Positions 55,241 to 64,000 of a stretch of 64,000 nt of DNA are shown here, piece by piece. The DNA is from Egibacteraceae bacterium (GTDB lineage Bacteria > Actinomycetota > Nitriliruptoria > Euzebyales > Egibacteraceae): NCBI GenBank assembly GCA_030446745.1, contig JAUJMS010000004.1, positions 62,001 to 126,000 of the forward strand, in the 5' to 3' direction. How positions within the stretch are numbered: position 1 is the first letter of the stretch; every line of letters begins with the position of its first letter. The position numbers and the translations under genes were made by a program. The notes under the pieces are model-generated. The model did not search any database, was not told the origin of the DNA, and saw nothing but the letters and a program-made list of their open reading frames with translations.

Positions 55241-56197
55241 ATGCGCGCGATCGAGATCACCGCCTTCGGCGGACCCGAGGTCCTCGCACTCGCCGACGTT
55301 GCGGCGCCCACCGCGGGCGACGGGCAGCTGCTGATCGACGTGACCGCGGCCGGCGTGAACTACGCCGACACGCACCAGGCCGAGAACACCTACCTGGCGC
55401 CGGCGCGGCTGCCGCTGGTGCCCGGCGCCGAGGTCGCCGGCACGACGCGCGACGGTCGGCGCGTCGTCGCGTTGCTCGAACGCGGTGGCTACGCCGAACA
55501 GGCCGTCGCGTGGGAGCCGCTGACCTTCGAGCTGCCGGCCGACGTGACCGACGGCGCGGCGCTCGCGCTGGTGCTGCAGGGCACGACCGCGTGGCACCTG
55601 CTGCGCACCTCGGCACACCTTGCACCGGGCGAGTCGGTCGTCGTCCACGCCGCCGCTGGCGGCGTCGGTTCGTTGGCGGTGCAGCTCGCCAAGCGGTGGG
55701 GTGCGGGGCGCGTCATCGCGGTCGCGTCGAGCGAGGACAAGCGCGCACTGGCGCTCGAGCTGGGCGCGGACGTCGCCGTCGACGCGGGCGAGCCGGAGCT
55801 CAAGGCGGCGCTGGAAGACGCCAACGGCGGCGCGAAGATTGAGGTCGTCCTGGAGATGGTCGGCGGCGCGACGTTCGACGCGAGCCTTGCCGCACTCGCG
55901 CCGTTCGGGCGGCTGGTGACCTACGGCATGGCCTCGCGCGCCGCGCCCGCGCCGGTGGCCGCCGGCGACCTGCTGCGCCGCAGCCGGGCCGTAATCGGGT
56001 TCTGGCTGGCGCACTGCATGGCGGCGCCCGACCGGCTGCTGCGCCCGCAGCTCGACGAGCTGCTCACGCTCACGCGCGCCGGCGAGCTGCGGCCGGTCGT
56101 CGGCGGCACCTACCCGCTGGCGGACGCGGCGCAGGCGCACCGCGACCTTCGCGCCCGGCGCACCACCGGCAAGCTCGTGCTCGATCCGCGGGCGTGA
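55241..56197 (+). CDS. Zinc-independent quinone oxidoreductase, MDR family (318 aa)
   Basis: NADPH:quinone oxidoreductase-type medium-chain dehydrogenase without catalytic zinc: AGVNYADTHQ, VPGAEVAG, VHAAAGGVGSLAVQLAKRWGAGRVIA (nucleotide site) and the closing TGKLVLDP. Substrate may be a quinone or enone. GTGA junction with exonuclease III downstream. Confidence 0.9.
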   Translation: MRAIEITAFGGPEVLALADVAAPTAGDGQLLIDVTAAGVNYADTHQAENTYLAPARLPLVPGAEVAGTTRDGRRVVALLERGGYAEQAVAWEPLTFELPADVTDGAALALVLQGTTAWHLLRTSAHLAPGESVVVHAAAGGVGSLAVQLAKRWGAGRVIAVASSEDKRALALELGADVAVDAGEPELKAALEDANGGAKIEVVLEMVGGATFDASLAALAPFGRLVTYGMASRAAPAPVAAGDLLRRSRAVIGFWLAHCMAAPDRLLRPQLDELLTLTRAGELRPVVGGTYPLADAAQAHRDLRARRTTGKLVLDPRA

Positions 56198-56964
56198 AGC
56201 TCGCCACCTGGAACGTCAACAGCCTCAAGGCGCGGCTGCCGCGGGTGCTGGAGTTCCTCGCCGAGCACCGCCCCGACGTCGTCTGCCTGCAGGAGACGAA
56301 GTGTGCTGCGGACGCGTTCCCCGACGACGACTTCGCGGCCGCCGGCTACGTCGGCGCGCACCACTCCGGGGGCCGCTGGGCCGGCGTCGCGGTGCTCGGT
56401 CGCAGCGACGCGCCGCCCACCGACGTGCGCGCCGGGCTGGACGGCGAGACCGCCGCCGAGGAGTGTCGCTGGGTCGAGGCGACGGTGGGCGCCGTCCGCG
56501 TCGCGAGCGTCTACGTGCCCAACGGACGCGCGGTCGGGACGCCGACGTTCGACCAGAAGCTCGCCTTCCTCGATGCGATGGCCGGTCGTGTCGCCGCACT
56601 GCGCGGCACGCCGCTGCTCGTCGCCGGCGACGTCAACGTCGCCCCGACCGACCTCGACGTCTACGACCCGCCGGCGTTCGCCACGTCGACCCACGTCACG
56701 CCCGCCGAACGCGACCGGCTCGCCGCCGTCCTGCGCGACGGCGACCTCGTCGACGCCTTCCGCCACCTGCACCCGGACACGGTCGGCTACACGTGGTGGG
56801 ACTACCGCGCCGGCAACTTCCACAAGGGCCTCGGCCTGCGCATCGACCTGCTCATGGTCAGCCGCGACCTGGCGGAGCGGCTGGTGTCGTGCGGCATCGA
56901 CCGCGGCTACCGCAAGGGCACGAAGCCGTCGGACCACGCCCCGCTGCTCGCCGAGCTCACCTGA
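56194..56964 (+). CDS. xth: Exodeoxyribonuclease III (256 aa)
   Basis: Magnesium-dependent AP endonuclease/3'-exonuclease. Motifs: TWNVNSLKARL, LQETKC (metal Glu), VYVPNG, LLVAGDVNVAPTDLDV, TWWDYRAGNFHKGLGLRID and the terminal SDHAPL with catalytic Asp-His. GTG start at 56194 overlaps the MDR gene. Confidence 0.95.
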   Translation: MKLATWNVNSLKARLPRVLEFLAEHRPDVVCLQETKCAADAFPDDDFAAAGYVGAHHSGGRWAGVAVLGRSDAPPTDVRAGLDGETAAEECRWVEATVGAVRVASVYVPNGRAVGTPTFDQKLAFLDAMAGRVAALRGTPLLVAGDVNVAPTDLDVYDPPAFATSTHVTPAERDRLAAVLRDGDLVDAFRHLHPDTVGYTWWDYRAGNFHKGLGLRIDLLMVSRDLAERLVSCGIDRGYRKGTKPSDHAPLLAELT

Positions 56965-57025
56965 CGTCTGCGCCTGGCCGCTACGCCACGCGATCATCAC
57001 CGTCGTAGATGGGAGCGACGCAGCT

Positions 57026-57429
57026 ATGGCAAACGACCGTCGTGGAGTCGCAGAAGAAGTTCTGGCCGCCCTCGTGGAAAGGCTGGCTCAGGTTTCCCCG
57101 CCGTCAATCACCGTTCGCAGCAGGGATGGGTGTCTGATCTTCACTGCAGCGGGAGGCGACCAGTCACAGGGATTCACGTCCGTCGCATCCACAGGCGAAG
57201 GTCAACGACGGCGCATGGAAGTCGCATGCACGGTTGCGCTCGACGCATGGCAGGACTTCATCATCGAAGAGCACAGAGCGCCATGGCCGGATGGGTTGCC
57301 GTTGGCACTGCCGCATGTCGAGGTGAAGGGCGCACGATCTCTCTGGCGTACCGGCGTGGAAACCACAACGTCCTATCGTTGCCGCCAATACATCTCAGCC
57401 GGTGGGCGACAGAAGCATCGAATGACTGA
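57026..57429 (+). CDS. Hypothetical protein, AT-richer, one frameshift
   Basis: Not recognised with certainty. It begins MANDRRGVAEEVLAALVERL, contains DAWQDFIIEEHRAPWP (like a conserved actinobacterial hypothetical family with QDxxxE...PWP), and after a base gap near 57325 ends EGRTISLAYRRGNHNV and SLPPIHLSRWATEASND. Corrected length is about 134 aa. Codon third positions are clearly less GC-rich than in neighbouring genes, so foreign origin is possible. Confidence 0.5.
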
Positions 57430-57441
57430 TCTTGTCGGAGC

Positions 57442-57690
57442 TCAGCTGACCAGCCATGGTTGCGCCGAACGTTGTCCCGCGGTCGGCAGCATGACGGTGA
57501 AGGTCACCGTGCCGTCGGCGGCGCCGGCGGTGACCTGACCGCCGCAGTTGGCGACGAGGGTGCGCACGATCGCAAGGCCGAGACCGTGACCCGGAGTGGG
57601 CTCGGCGTCGGGCCGATCGAGGCGTGTGAGCGGCTCGAACGCGTGCGCGAGGGCGCCGGCGTCGACGGCCGACCCGGCTCCTCGTCGTCG
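57442..57690 (-). pseudogene. C-terminal remnant of a histidine kinase
   Basis: Reads AGALAHAFEPLTRLDRPDAE, then the ATP-lid/G2 motif GHGLGLAIVRTLVANCGG and ends GTVTFTVMLP followed by a short tail and TGA. This is the last third of an HATPase domain. Nothing upstream restores a HisKA domain or start; the neighbouring phosphatase gene begins 800 bases further. The remaining piece cannot bind ATP fully and is taken as a relic. Confidence 0.65.
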
Positions 57691-57741
57691 CAGCCGCCCC
57701 CCGACATCGTGTCGTCGTTATAGGGCCGCCGTTTCCGCCGG

Positions 57742-58539
57742 TCAACGGGGTTCGTGCCAGGCCAGCATCGCCGCGGTGACAGGGACGAACAGCCGCGGGG
57801 CGAGGTTGTCGTCGATCGGCAGCACCGCGTCGGTGCGCCCTCGCGCCTGCGCGAGCATCAGCGCCGGGTCGTTGACGTCGGCGATGGACAGCGCCGGGAT
57901 GCCGCGTTCGATCGCGGCCCCCGCCATGCCGTGGTCGCCGACGACGAGGTCGACGGTGCCCGGCCCGTCGCCCAGCTCGTCGAGCATCGCCTCCATCGCG
58001 CGACTGCGGTGGGTGTGCAGCAGCGCTCCGCCGTCGAACACGCAGGCGACGCCGTCGAGGAAGCGCACGGCGCGCTTGCGGCCGGTCGCGTCGTCGTGGC
58101 CGACAACGACATCGTCGAGCGGTGCCAGCAGCTGCGAGCCGGCCGCCTGGAGTGCCCGCGCCAGCGCGGCGTAGTGCGGCAGCAATCCGGTCGGGTGGCC
58201 GGTCGCGAACAGCACCCGCCCGCCGCCGGCTGCGGCGAAGGCCGCGAGCCGGTCGCGGTGCGTCGCGATGGCGCGCAGCGTCGCGTCCGGGTCGATCCAG
58301 CCGCTGCCGTCGGGGTCGGGGGCGCCGCCGGGGTCGCCACCGCACAGTGCGCGCACGGCGTCGACGGCCTCGCGCACCGTCGCAGTGGCGTGGTCGCTCA
58401 GCCCGAAGGTGTAGCGCTCGTCGCCGGCGACGAGCTGCGCGCAGTTGCGCAGCGTGCTGCCAGGACTCGTCGCGACGTCACCGGCCAGCCGCGCCCCGAC
58501 GAGGTGCTCGCGCAGTGCGTCGGTCGTGGTCGCGGTCAC
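57742..58539 (-). CDS. Phosphatase-like protein of the actinobacterial type (265 aa)
   Basis: Family often annotated as phosphatase in actinobacteria. Segments: GWIDPDATLRAIATHRDRLAA, VLFATGHPTGLLPHYAALARAL, GDHGMAGAAIERGIPALSIADVNDPAL and MLAWHEPR at the end. Biochemical function is not established by the sequence. GTG at 58539 overlaps the AcuC gene. Confidence 0.75.
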   Translation of the reverse strand: MTATTTDALREHLVGARLAGDVATSPGSTLRNCAQLVAGDERYTFGLSDHATATVREAVDAVRALCGGDPGGAPDPDGSGWIDPDATLRAIATHRDRLAAFAAAGGGRVLFATGHPTGLLPHYAALARALQAAGSQLLAPLDDVVVGHDDATGRKRAVRFLDGVACVFDGGALLHTHRSRAMEAMLDELGDGPGTVDLVVGDHGMAGAAIERGIPALSIADVNDPALMLAQARGRTDAVLPIDDNLAPRLFVPVTAAMLAWHEPR

Positions 58540-59693
58540 CGGCGCTCCAGCAGGTCGAAGGCGGCGCGCTTGAGCGACTCGACGCTCGCGCCGGTCTCGG
58601 CGCGGATCGCGGCGACGCGCTCTGGCGACAGACGCACGGCGCCGTCGAGGAACACCTCGGGAGGTCGCTCGCCGACGGTGGCGGTGGCGTGCTCCAGCCA
58701 GTCGGCCGGTACGGCCGGCGGCAGTGCCGCGCCGCACAACTCGGCGAAGTAGATGGTCCACGCGCGCGGCACCACCGACGCGATCTGGTATCCCCCGCCG
58801 CCGACGGCGACCCACCGCCCGCCGGCCCAACGGTGCGCGTAGCCGTGGAGGCGCTGCGCGAGCGCGGCGTAGTCGTCGGTGGTCAGGGCCAGGTGCGCGA
58901 GGGGGTCGGTGACGTGGGTGTCGCAGCCGAGCTGCGTGACGAGCACCTCGGGCGCGAACGCGTCGAGCGCCTGCGGAACGACCGCGTCGAACGCCTCGAG
59001 GTACACCGGGCCGGGCGTCGCCGGCGGCAGCGGGACGTTCAGCGAGGTCCCGCGCGCGTCGCCGCTGCCGATCTCGTCGGGGAACCCGGTGCCGGGGAAC
59101 AGGTAACGGCCGGACTCGTGAAGGCTGATGGTGAGCACCCGCGGGTCGTCGTAGAAGAACGCCTGCACGCCGTCGCCGTGGTGGGTGTCGACGTCGACGT
59201 AGGCGACGCGCTGCGCGCCGGCAGCCAACAACCACGTGATCGCGGCGACGGGGTCGTTGTAGATGCAGAAGCCGGCCGCACGGTCGGGCATCGCGTGGTG
59301 CAGGCCGCCCGCGGGGTTGAACGCATGGACGGCTCGGCCCGACCACACCGCCTGCGCGGCGGCTACCGACGCCCCGCAGACCTCCAGCGACGCCTCGTGC
59401 ATCCCGGCGAACACGGGGTTGTCGCCGATCCCGAGCCCGTAGCGGCCGTCACCGGCCGGGTCGGGGCGGGCGGACAGCCGGCGCACGGTGTCGACGTACG
59501 GCTCGGCGTGCAGCCGCAGGACGTCGTCGTCGCCGAACGCCGCCCGCGGCAGCGTCTCGACGCCGTCGGCGTCGGGCAGGCCGCAGGCGCGGATCAGCGC
59601 GACCGTCAGCTCGACCCGCACCGGCTTGAGCGGGTGATCGGGCCCGAAGTCGTAGCGCAGGGCGCGGTCGTCCCAGATCAGCGCGGTGGTCAT
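58536..59693 (-). CDS. acuC: Acetoin utilization protein AcuC / histone deacetylase-like (385 aa)
   Basis: Zinc deacetylase fold. Catalytic motifs: PAGGLHHAMPDRAAGFCIYND (two His), VDVDTHHGDGVQAFF (metal Asp and His), QLGCDTHVTDPLAHL (second metal Asp) and GGGGYQ. ATG at 59693 lies 10 bases after a TAGGCT box. In other bacteria AcuC deacetylates acetyl-CoA synthetase; that enzyme is not in the window. Confidence 0.92.
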   Translation of the reverse strand: MTTALIWDDRALRYDFGPDHPLKPVRVELTVALIRACGLPDADGVETLPRAAFGDDDVLRLHAEPYVDTVRRLSARPDPAGDGRYGLGIGDNPVFAGMHEASLEVCGASVAAAQAVWSGRAVHAFNPAGGLHHAMPDRAAGFCIYNDPVAAITWLLAAGAQRVAYVDVDTHHGDGVQAFFYDDPRVLTISLHESGRYLFPGTGFPDEIGSGDARGTSLNVPLPPATPGPVYLEAFDAVVPQALDAFAPEVLVTQLGCDTHVTDPLAHLALTTDDYAALAQRLHGYAHRWAGGRWVAVGGGGYQIASVVPRAWTIYFAELCGAALPPAVPADWLEHATATVGERPPEVFLDGAVRLSPERVAAIRAETGASVESLKRAAFDLLERR

Positions 59694-59789
59694 TCGGGCG
59701 CCCAGCCTAGTGGTGCCGACGCTCGGCCCCGGACCCGCCGCCAGCGCGACGCGTGGTTGTGACGCCGCGGTGGTGGGAACGACGCGCGC

Positions 59790-60011
59790 ATGAGCACGCC
59801 GCTGCCGCCGGACGACGACGACGCCACCGAGGACGACGAGAAACCGACGCTCGTCGAGCGGCTCCGGGGCACCGGCGTCGGGGTCGAGGATCCCAACATC
59901 GTCGGCGAGCCCGGGCCGACCGGCGTGCCCCCGGGCGTCGACGCCGACGACGCCGTCGGTCAGGACGAGGGCATCGATCCCGCCGAGGGTGCCGGCGACC
60001 CCTACTCGTAG
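59790..60011 (+). CDS. Small acidic hypothetical protein (73 aa)
   Basis: Asp/Glu/Gly/Pro-rich and probably disordered (MSTPLPPDDDDATEDDEKPT opens it). Contains a possible short helix LVERLRGTGVGVED. No Cys, no membrane segment. Convergent with the MacB permease, overlapping its last 10 bases. Unknown function. Confidence 0.5.
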   Translation: MSTPLPPDDDDATEDDEKPTLVERLRGTGVGVEDPNIVGEPGPTGVPPGVDADDAVGQDEGIDPAEGAGDPYS

Positions 60012-61182
60012 CGCAGGGCGACGACCGGGTCCAGGCGCCCCGCACGGCGGGCGGGGAAGGTTCCGAACAGCACGCCGACGCCGACGCTGACGCCGAACGC
60101 CAGCCCGACACTCCACCCGGTGACAGCGGCCGGCAGCGGCGTGAAGGTGGTCGCGACCGCGGCCAGCCCGACGCCGACGCCGATCCCGATCAGCCCGCCG
60201 ACGCCGCACAGCACGATCGCCTCGACCAGGAACTGCGACGTGATGTCGCGCGTGCGCGCCCCCAGCGCCTTGCGCAGCCCGATCTCGCGGGTCCGCTCCT
60301 GCACCGACACGAGCATGATGTTGCTCACGCCGATGCCGCCGACGAGCAGGCTGATGCCGGCGATCGCGGCCAGCACCAGCGTCAGCGTGTCGAGGATCTG
60401 GCCGGCGACGCCGAGGATCTCCTGCTGGCTGAGCACGCTGAACTCCTCGGGGTCGAGACGTTCGGCGAGCACGCCCTGCAGGCGCTGGGACACCGCGTCG
60501 AGGTCGGCCGCGCTGCCGGCCTTGACGAAGATCGTGTCGACACGCCGGGTTCCGAACAGACGCTGCGCCGCCGTGATCGGCATGAGCACCTGACTGTCGC
60601 GGTCGACGCCGAGGGCGGCGCCGAGCTCGTCGAGCACGCCGACCACGCGGAAGCGCAGCCCCGCGATCGTGACCGTCTTGCCGATCGGGTCGGTGGCGGG
60701 GAACAGCGCCTCCGCGGCGCTGGAGCCGAGCACCGCGACCCGCCGGCCGGTCGCGACGTCGGACTCGGACAGGAACTCGCCGCGGCCGACCTCGCGGTTG
60801 ACGACCGAGTCGAACTCGGCGGTGACCCCCAAGACGCTGGCGAACGCCGACACGCTGCCCGCGCGCACCGTCTCGCCGCTGGCGAGGTTGCCGCTGACCG
60901 ACACCGCCCCGCCCAGCTCGCGGCGCACCCGCTCGACGTCGTCGAGCGAGAACTTGCTCAACGTCGGCGCCTGCCCGAAGTCGAACGACCCAGGGACGAC
61001 GAGCAGCAGGTTCGAGCCGAGATCCTCGACGCCGGCGGTCACCTCGTTGCGGGCGCCGGTGCCGACCGCCACGAGCAGCACGACGCTCATGACGCCGATG
61101 ACGACGCCGAGCACGGTCAGCGCGGAGCGCAGCCGGTTCGCCCCGATCGCGGTGATGGCGACGCGTCCCGCCTCGGCGAGGT

Positions 61183-61186
<4 letters not shown>
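60002..61186 (-). CDS. MacB-type ABC transporter permease (394 aa)
   Basis: FtsX-like permease: one N-terminal helix (ALTVLGVVIGVMSVVLLVAV), a large extracytoplasmic domain (about 55-265), and three C-terminal helices containing LVGGIGVSNIMLVSVQERTREIGLRKALGA, the family signature. GTG at 61186 overlaps the ATPase. Works with the ATPase and, in a normal operon, with an HlyD/MacA adaptor; the adaptor here is chimeric. Confidence 0.93.
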
Positions 61187-61895
<709 letters not shown>

Positions 61896-61899
<4 letters not shown>

Positions 61900-63443
61900 G
61901 TCGCGGTGACCCGGTCGCCGTCGACGAGATCCTCGTAGCCGGCGACGACGACGCGCTCGTCGGGACGCAGGTCGCCGCGGACCGCGGCGCGGTCCTCTCC
62001 CAGGGCGATGACCTTGACGTCGACGACGGCGACGCGGCCGTCGCGCACGACGTAGACCACGTCGCCGCCGTCGCGCCGCAGCAGCGCCCGTGACGGCACG
62101 ACGAGGTCCGACGTCGCCGTCTTCGTGTCGATCTCGGCACTGGCGGTCATGCCGACGCGCAGCGCGCGGCGCTTGACCTTGGGGCTGCCGTCGGCCGGGC
62201 CGAGGATGCGGATGCGCACCGGGTAGCCGACGCCGCCGGCCTCGGTGACCTCCGCAGCGACGTTGATCTCCTCGACGATGCCGTCGAACGTCGCGTCCGG
62301 GAAGGCGTCGACGAGCACCGTCGCGGACTGGCCCGGCTTCACCTGCGGCGCGTCCACCTCGTCGACGTCGGCGGTGACGTACAGCTGCGACAGGTCGTAG
62401 ACGCTGAACAGCGTCTGCCCGGCGGTCACCGGCGCTCCGACGCGCAGCGTCCCGCCGCCGCCGTCGCCCCCGGCGAGCCCGCCCAGGGACCCCACCGCGC
62501 CGGCGAGCTCCGGCGGGACGCCCGGGGGCACGGCGCCACCGTCGGCGGCTGCCGCCTCGCCGAGCTGCACGGTGCCGGCGAACGGCGCGCTGACGACGAG
62601 CTCGTCGGCTTGGGCGTCGAGCGCCTCGGCGGCGGCCTGCGCCTGCACCCGCTGGCCGGCGGTGGCGGACTCGACCGCCTGGTTCAACGCCTGCGACAGC
62701 GACTGCGCGATCGCGTCCTGCTGCGCGGCGGCGACCTCGCCGGAGGCCACGAGCGCCGCGCGGGTCGACTCGTACGACGCCTCTACCGCGGTGTCGCGCA
62801 GCATCTTGGCGCTGCCGACCATGGTCTGGATCACCAGCTCGCTGGACACGTCGCGCGACAAGCCGAGCAGGATGCCGGCGTCGATCATGGCCTCGGCCAG
62901 CAGGAAGAAGTAGGCGGGCCCCGAGCCGGACAGCGCCGTGACGGCGTCGAGGTGTTCCTCGGCCAGGTGGACGACCTTGCCGACGGAGCCGAGGACCGCG
63001 TCGGCGACCGCGAGGTGCTCCGGACCGGCGTGGCGCCCCGGCGCGACGGCGCTCATCGCCTCGTCGACCTGCACCGGCACGTTGGACATCACCCGCACGA
63101 CGGCGACCCCCGGCGCCAGGGCATCCTCGATCACCGTGGTCGGTACGCCGGCGACCACCGAGATGACGGTGTGGCGGGGGCTGACCTCGCCGGCGATCTC
63201 GTCGAGCAACGCGCGCAGGTTCTGCGGCTTCACCGCGACGAGCAGCACGTCGGCGGCCGCCGCGGCGGCCGGTGAGTCGGTGTCGGCGTGGACACCGTAG
63301 GCCGCCGCGAGTGTCGTGGCCCGCTCGGCCCCCCGTACGGTGCAGCGCATCTGGTCAGGCGTGATCCACCCGGACCGCAGCAGCCCGCCGAGCAGCGCCT
63401 CACCCATCCGTCCCGCGCCGAGGATCGCCAGCGAGCGGTCCAT
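61896..63443 (-). CDS. In-frame chimera: ProC N-part fused to MacA/HlyD-type adaptor C-part (515 aa)
   Basis: Residues 1-217 are pyrroline-5-carboxylate reductase: LAILGAGRMGEALLGGLL, VAVKPQNL, VVAGV, VRVMSNVPVQV, LSGSGPAYFFLLAEAMIDAG and MVGSAKMLRDT. The conserved SPGGTT end is missing. From about 219 the sequence is a coiled coil (EASYESTRAAL...) and then the lipoyl/beta-barrel part of a membrane-fusion adaptor (LVVSAPFAGTVQLGE, LFSVYDLSQLYVTADVDE, PGQSATVLVDAFPDATFDGIV). The adaptor half lacks a signal peptide and its first half. Junction is near 62780-62795. Neither part looks functional in this form; deletion or misassembly is suspected. Confidence 0.85.
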
Positions 63444-63447
63444 GGCG

Positions 63448-64000
63448 CTACGTGTCGCGCAGGGCGCGCAGGAAGAACGCGACGTTCGCGGGGCGCTCAG
63501 CGAGGCGGCGCATGAAGTACGGGTACCACTGGTCGCCGAACGGGACGTAGACGCGCAGCCGGTAGCCGTCGCGCACCAGGGCGTCCTGCAGTGTGGGGCG
63601 CACGCCGTACAGCATCTGGAACTCGAACTCGTCGCGTCCGCGCCCAAGGCGCACCGCGAGGTTGCGGACGTGGTCGATGAGGCGGTCGTCGTGGGTGGCG
63701 ATGCGCGGGTAGACGCCGTCGGCGAGCAGGTACTCGGCGCACGCGACGTAGTTGGCGTCGACCTCGCCGCGCGACTGGAACGCGAGGCGCTCCGGCTCGG
63801 CGTAGGCGCCCTTGCACAGCCGCAGGCTCGCGCCGACCGCCGACAGCCGCTCGACGTCGGCGCGGGTGCGTCGCAGGTACGACTGCACCGCGCAGCCGAC
63901 CTCACGGTGGCCGGCGGTGAGCAGGCGCTCGACGAGGCCGACGGTGACCTCGGTGACGTCGCTGCCCTCCATGTCGAGGGTGACGTGCTGGTCGATCGCC
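63448..64000 (-). CDS. Proline dehydrogenase, C-terminal part (N-terminus beyond the window)
   Basis: FAD-dependent first step of proline catabolism. Visible: LDMEGSDVTEVTVGLVERLL, VQSYLRRTRADVERL, LRLCKGAYAEPERLAF, YPRIATHDDRLI, EFQMLYGVRPTLQ and RVYVPFGDQWYPYFMRRLAERPAN, which are all conserved in PutA/ProDH. Starts outside base 64000; ends with TAG 4 bases before the ProC start. Together with ProC this pairs proline use and synthesis enzymes. Confidence 0.9.
   Translation of the reverse strand, partial: AIDQHVTLDMEGSDVTEVTVGLVERLLTAGHREVGCAVQSYLRRTRADVERLSAVGASLRLCKGAYAEPERLAFQSRGEVDANYVACAEYLLADGVYPRIATHDDRLIDHVRNLAVRLGRGRDEFEFQMLYGVRPTLQDALVRDGYRLRVYVPFGDQWYPYFMRRLAERPANVAFFLRALRDT

Overview
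The window is very GC-rich, densely packed DNA. Overlapping ATGA/GTGA/TGATG gene junctions, frequent GTG starts, TANNNT -10 boxes placed directly before start codons, a DUF5667/ECF sigma pair and AcuC/PlsC/MDR housekeeping genes point to a high-GC actinobacterium. Because the cytochrome bc complex is of the split, b6f-like type, a deep-branching lineage (Nitriliruptoria-like) is my guess, but no 16S or marker comparison was possible. Almost everything is core respiration and cofactor metabolism. No CRISPR array, IS element, rRNA or tRNA was recognised.

Layout. 1-9134 (minus): geranylgeranyl reductase followed by nuoABCDEFGH' (complex I), with a perfect Rex operator upstream of the reductase. 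9.3-11.7 kb: two small ORFs, menG and a degenerate amidohydrolase. 11.8-20.4 kb: menaquinone biosynthesis (menF, menD, menC, menA, menB, menE) with a MerR regulator and two zinc-ribbon proteins. 20.4-26.0 kb: nitroreductase, EamA transporter, and System II cytochrome c maturation (CcsB, ResB, CcdA, TlpA). 26.1-31.5 kb (minus): an operon for a menaquinol:cytochrome c oxidoreductase with separate cytochrome b6-like and subunit IV-like proteins, Rieske protein, membrane diheme cytochrome c, a 2x[4Fe-4S] ferredoxin and two unrecognised membrane proteins. 31.6-45.4 kb: a second TlpA, a lipoprotein amidohydrolase, then haem biosynthesis (hemL, hemB, cobA-hemD fusion, hemC, hemA, a Met8-like dehydrogenase) together with rex, a glutaredoxin-like protein, a membrane protein and an acyl-CoA ligase. 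45.5-52.0 kb: TIM-barrel epimerase, 30-residue membrane peptide, ECF sigma factor, DUF5667 protein, OsmC protein, a three-gene ABC transporter and a VOC protein. 52.0-53.0 kb: decayed Fic gene and non-coding DNA. 53.0-64.0 kb: acyltransferase, NAD-epimerase, quinone oxidoreductase, exonuclease III, an AT-richer orphan gene, a histidine-kinase remnant, phosphatase, AcuC, a MacB-type ABC exporter, an in-frame ProC/MacA-type chimera and proline dehydrogenase.

How it fits together: NADH enters through complex I, electrons go to menaquinone (made by the men genes), then to the bc complex and its cytochrome c. Cytochrome c is assembled by ResB/CcsB/CcdA/TlpA with haem from the hem genes. The NADH/NAD+ sensor Rex is encoded in the haem operon, and its consensus operator sits in front of the complex I operon, so entry of electrons and haem supply may share one redox switch.

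Caution: at least ten genes carry single-base indels, mostly in G/C runs, including genes expected to be essential (nuoF, petB-like, hemB, cobA-hemD). I read most of these as assembly or sequencing errors and annotate the restored gene, marking each shift.
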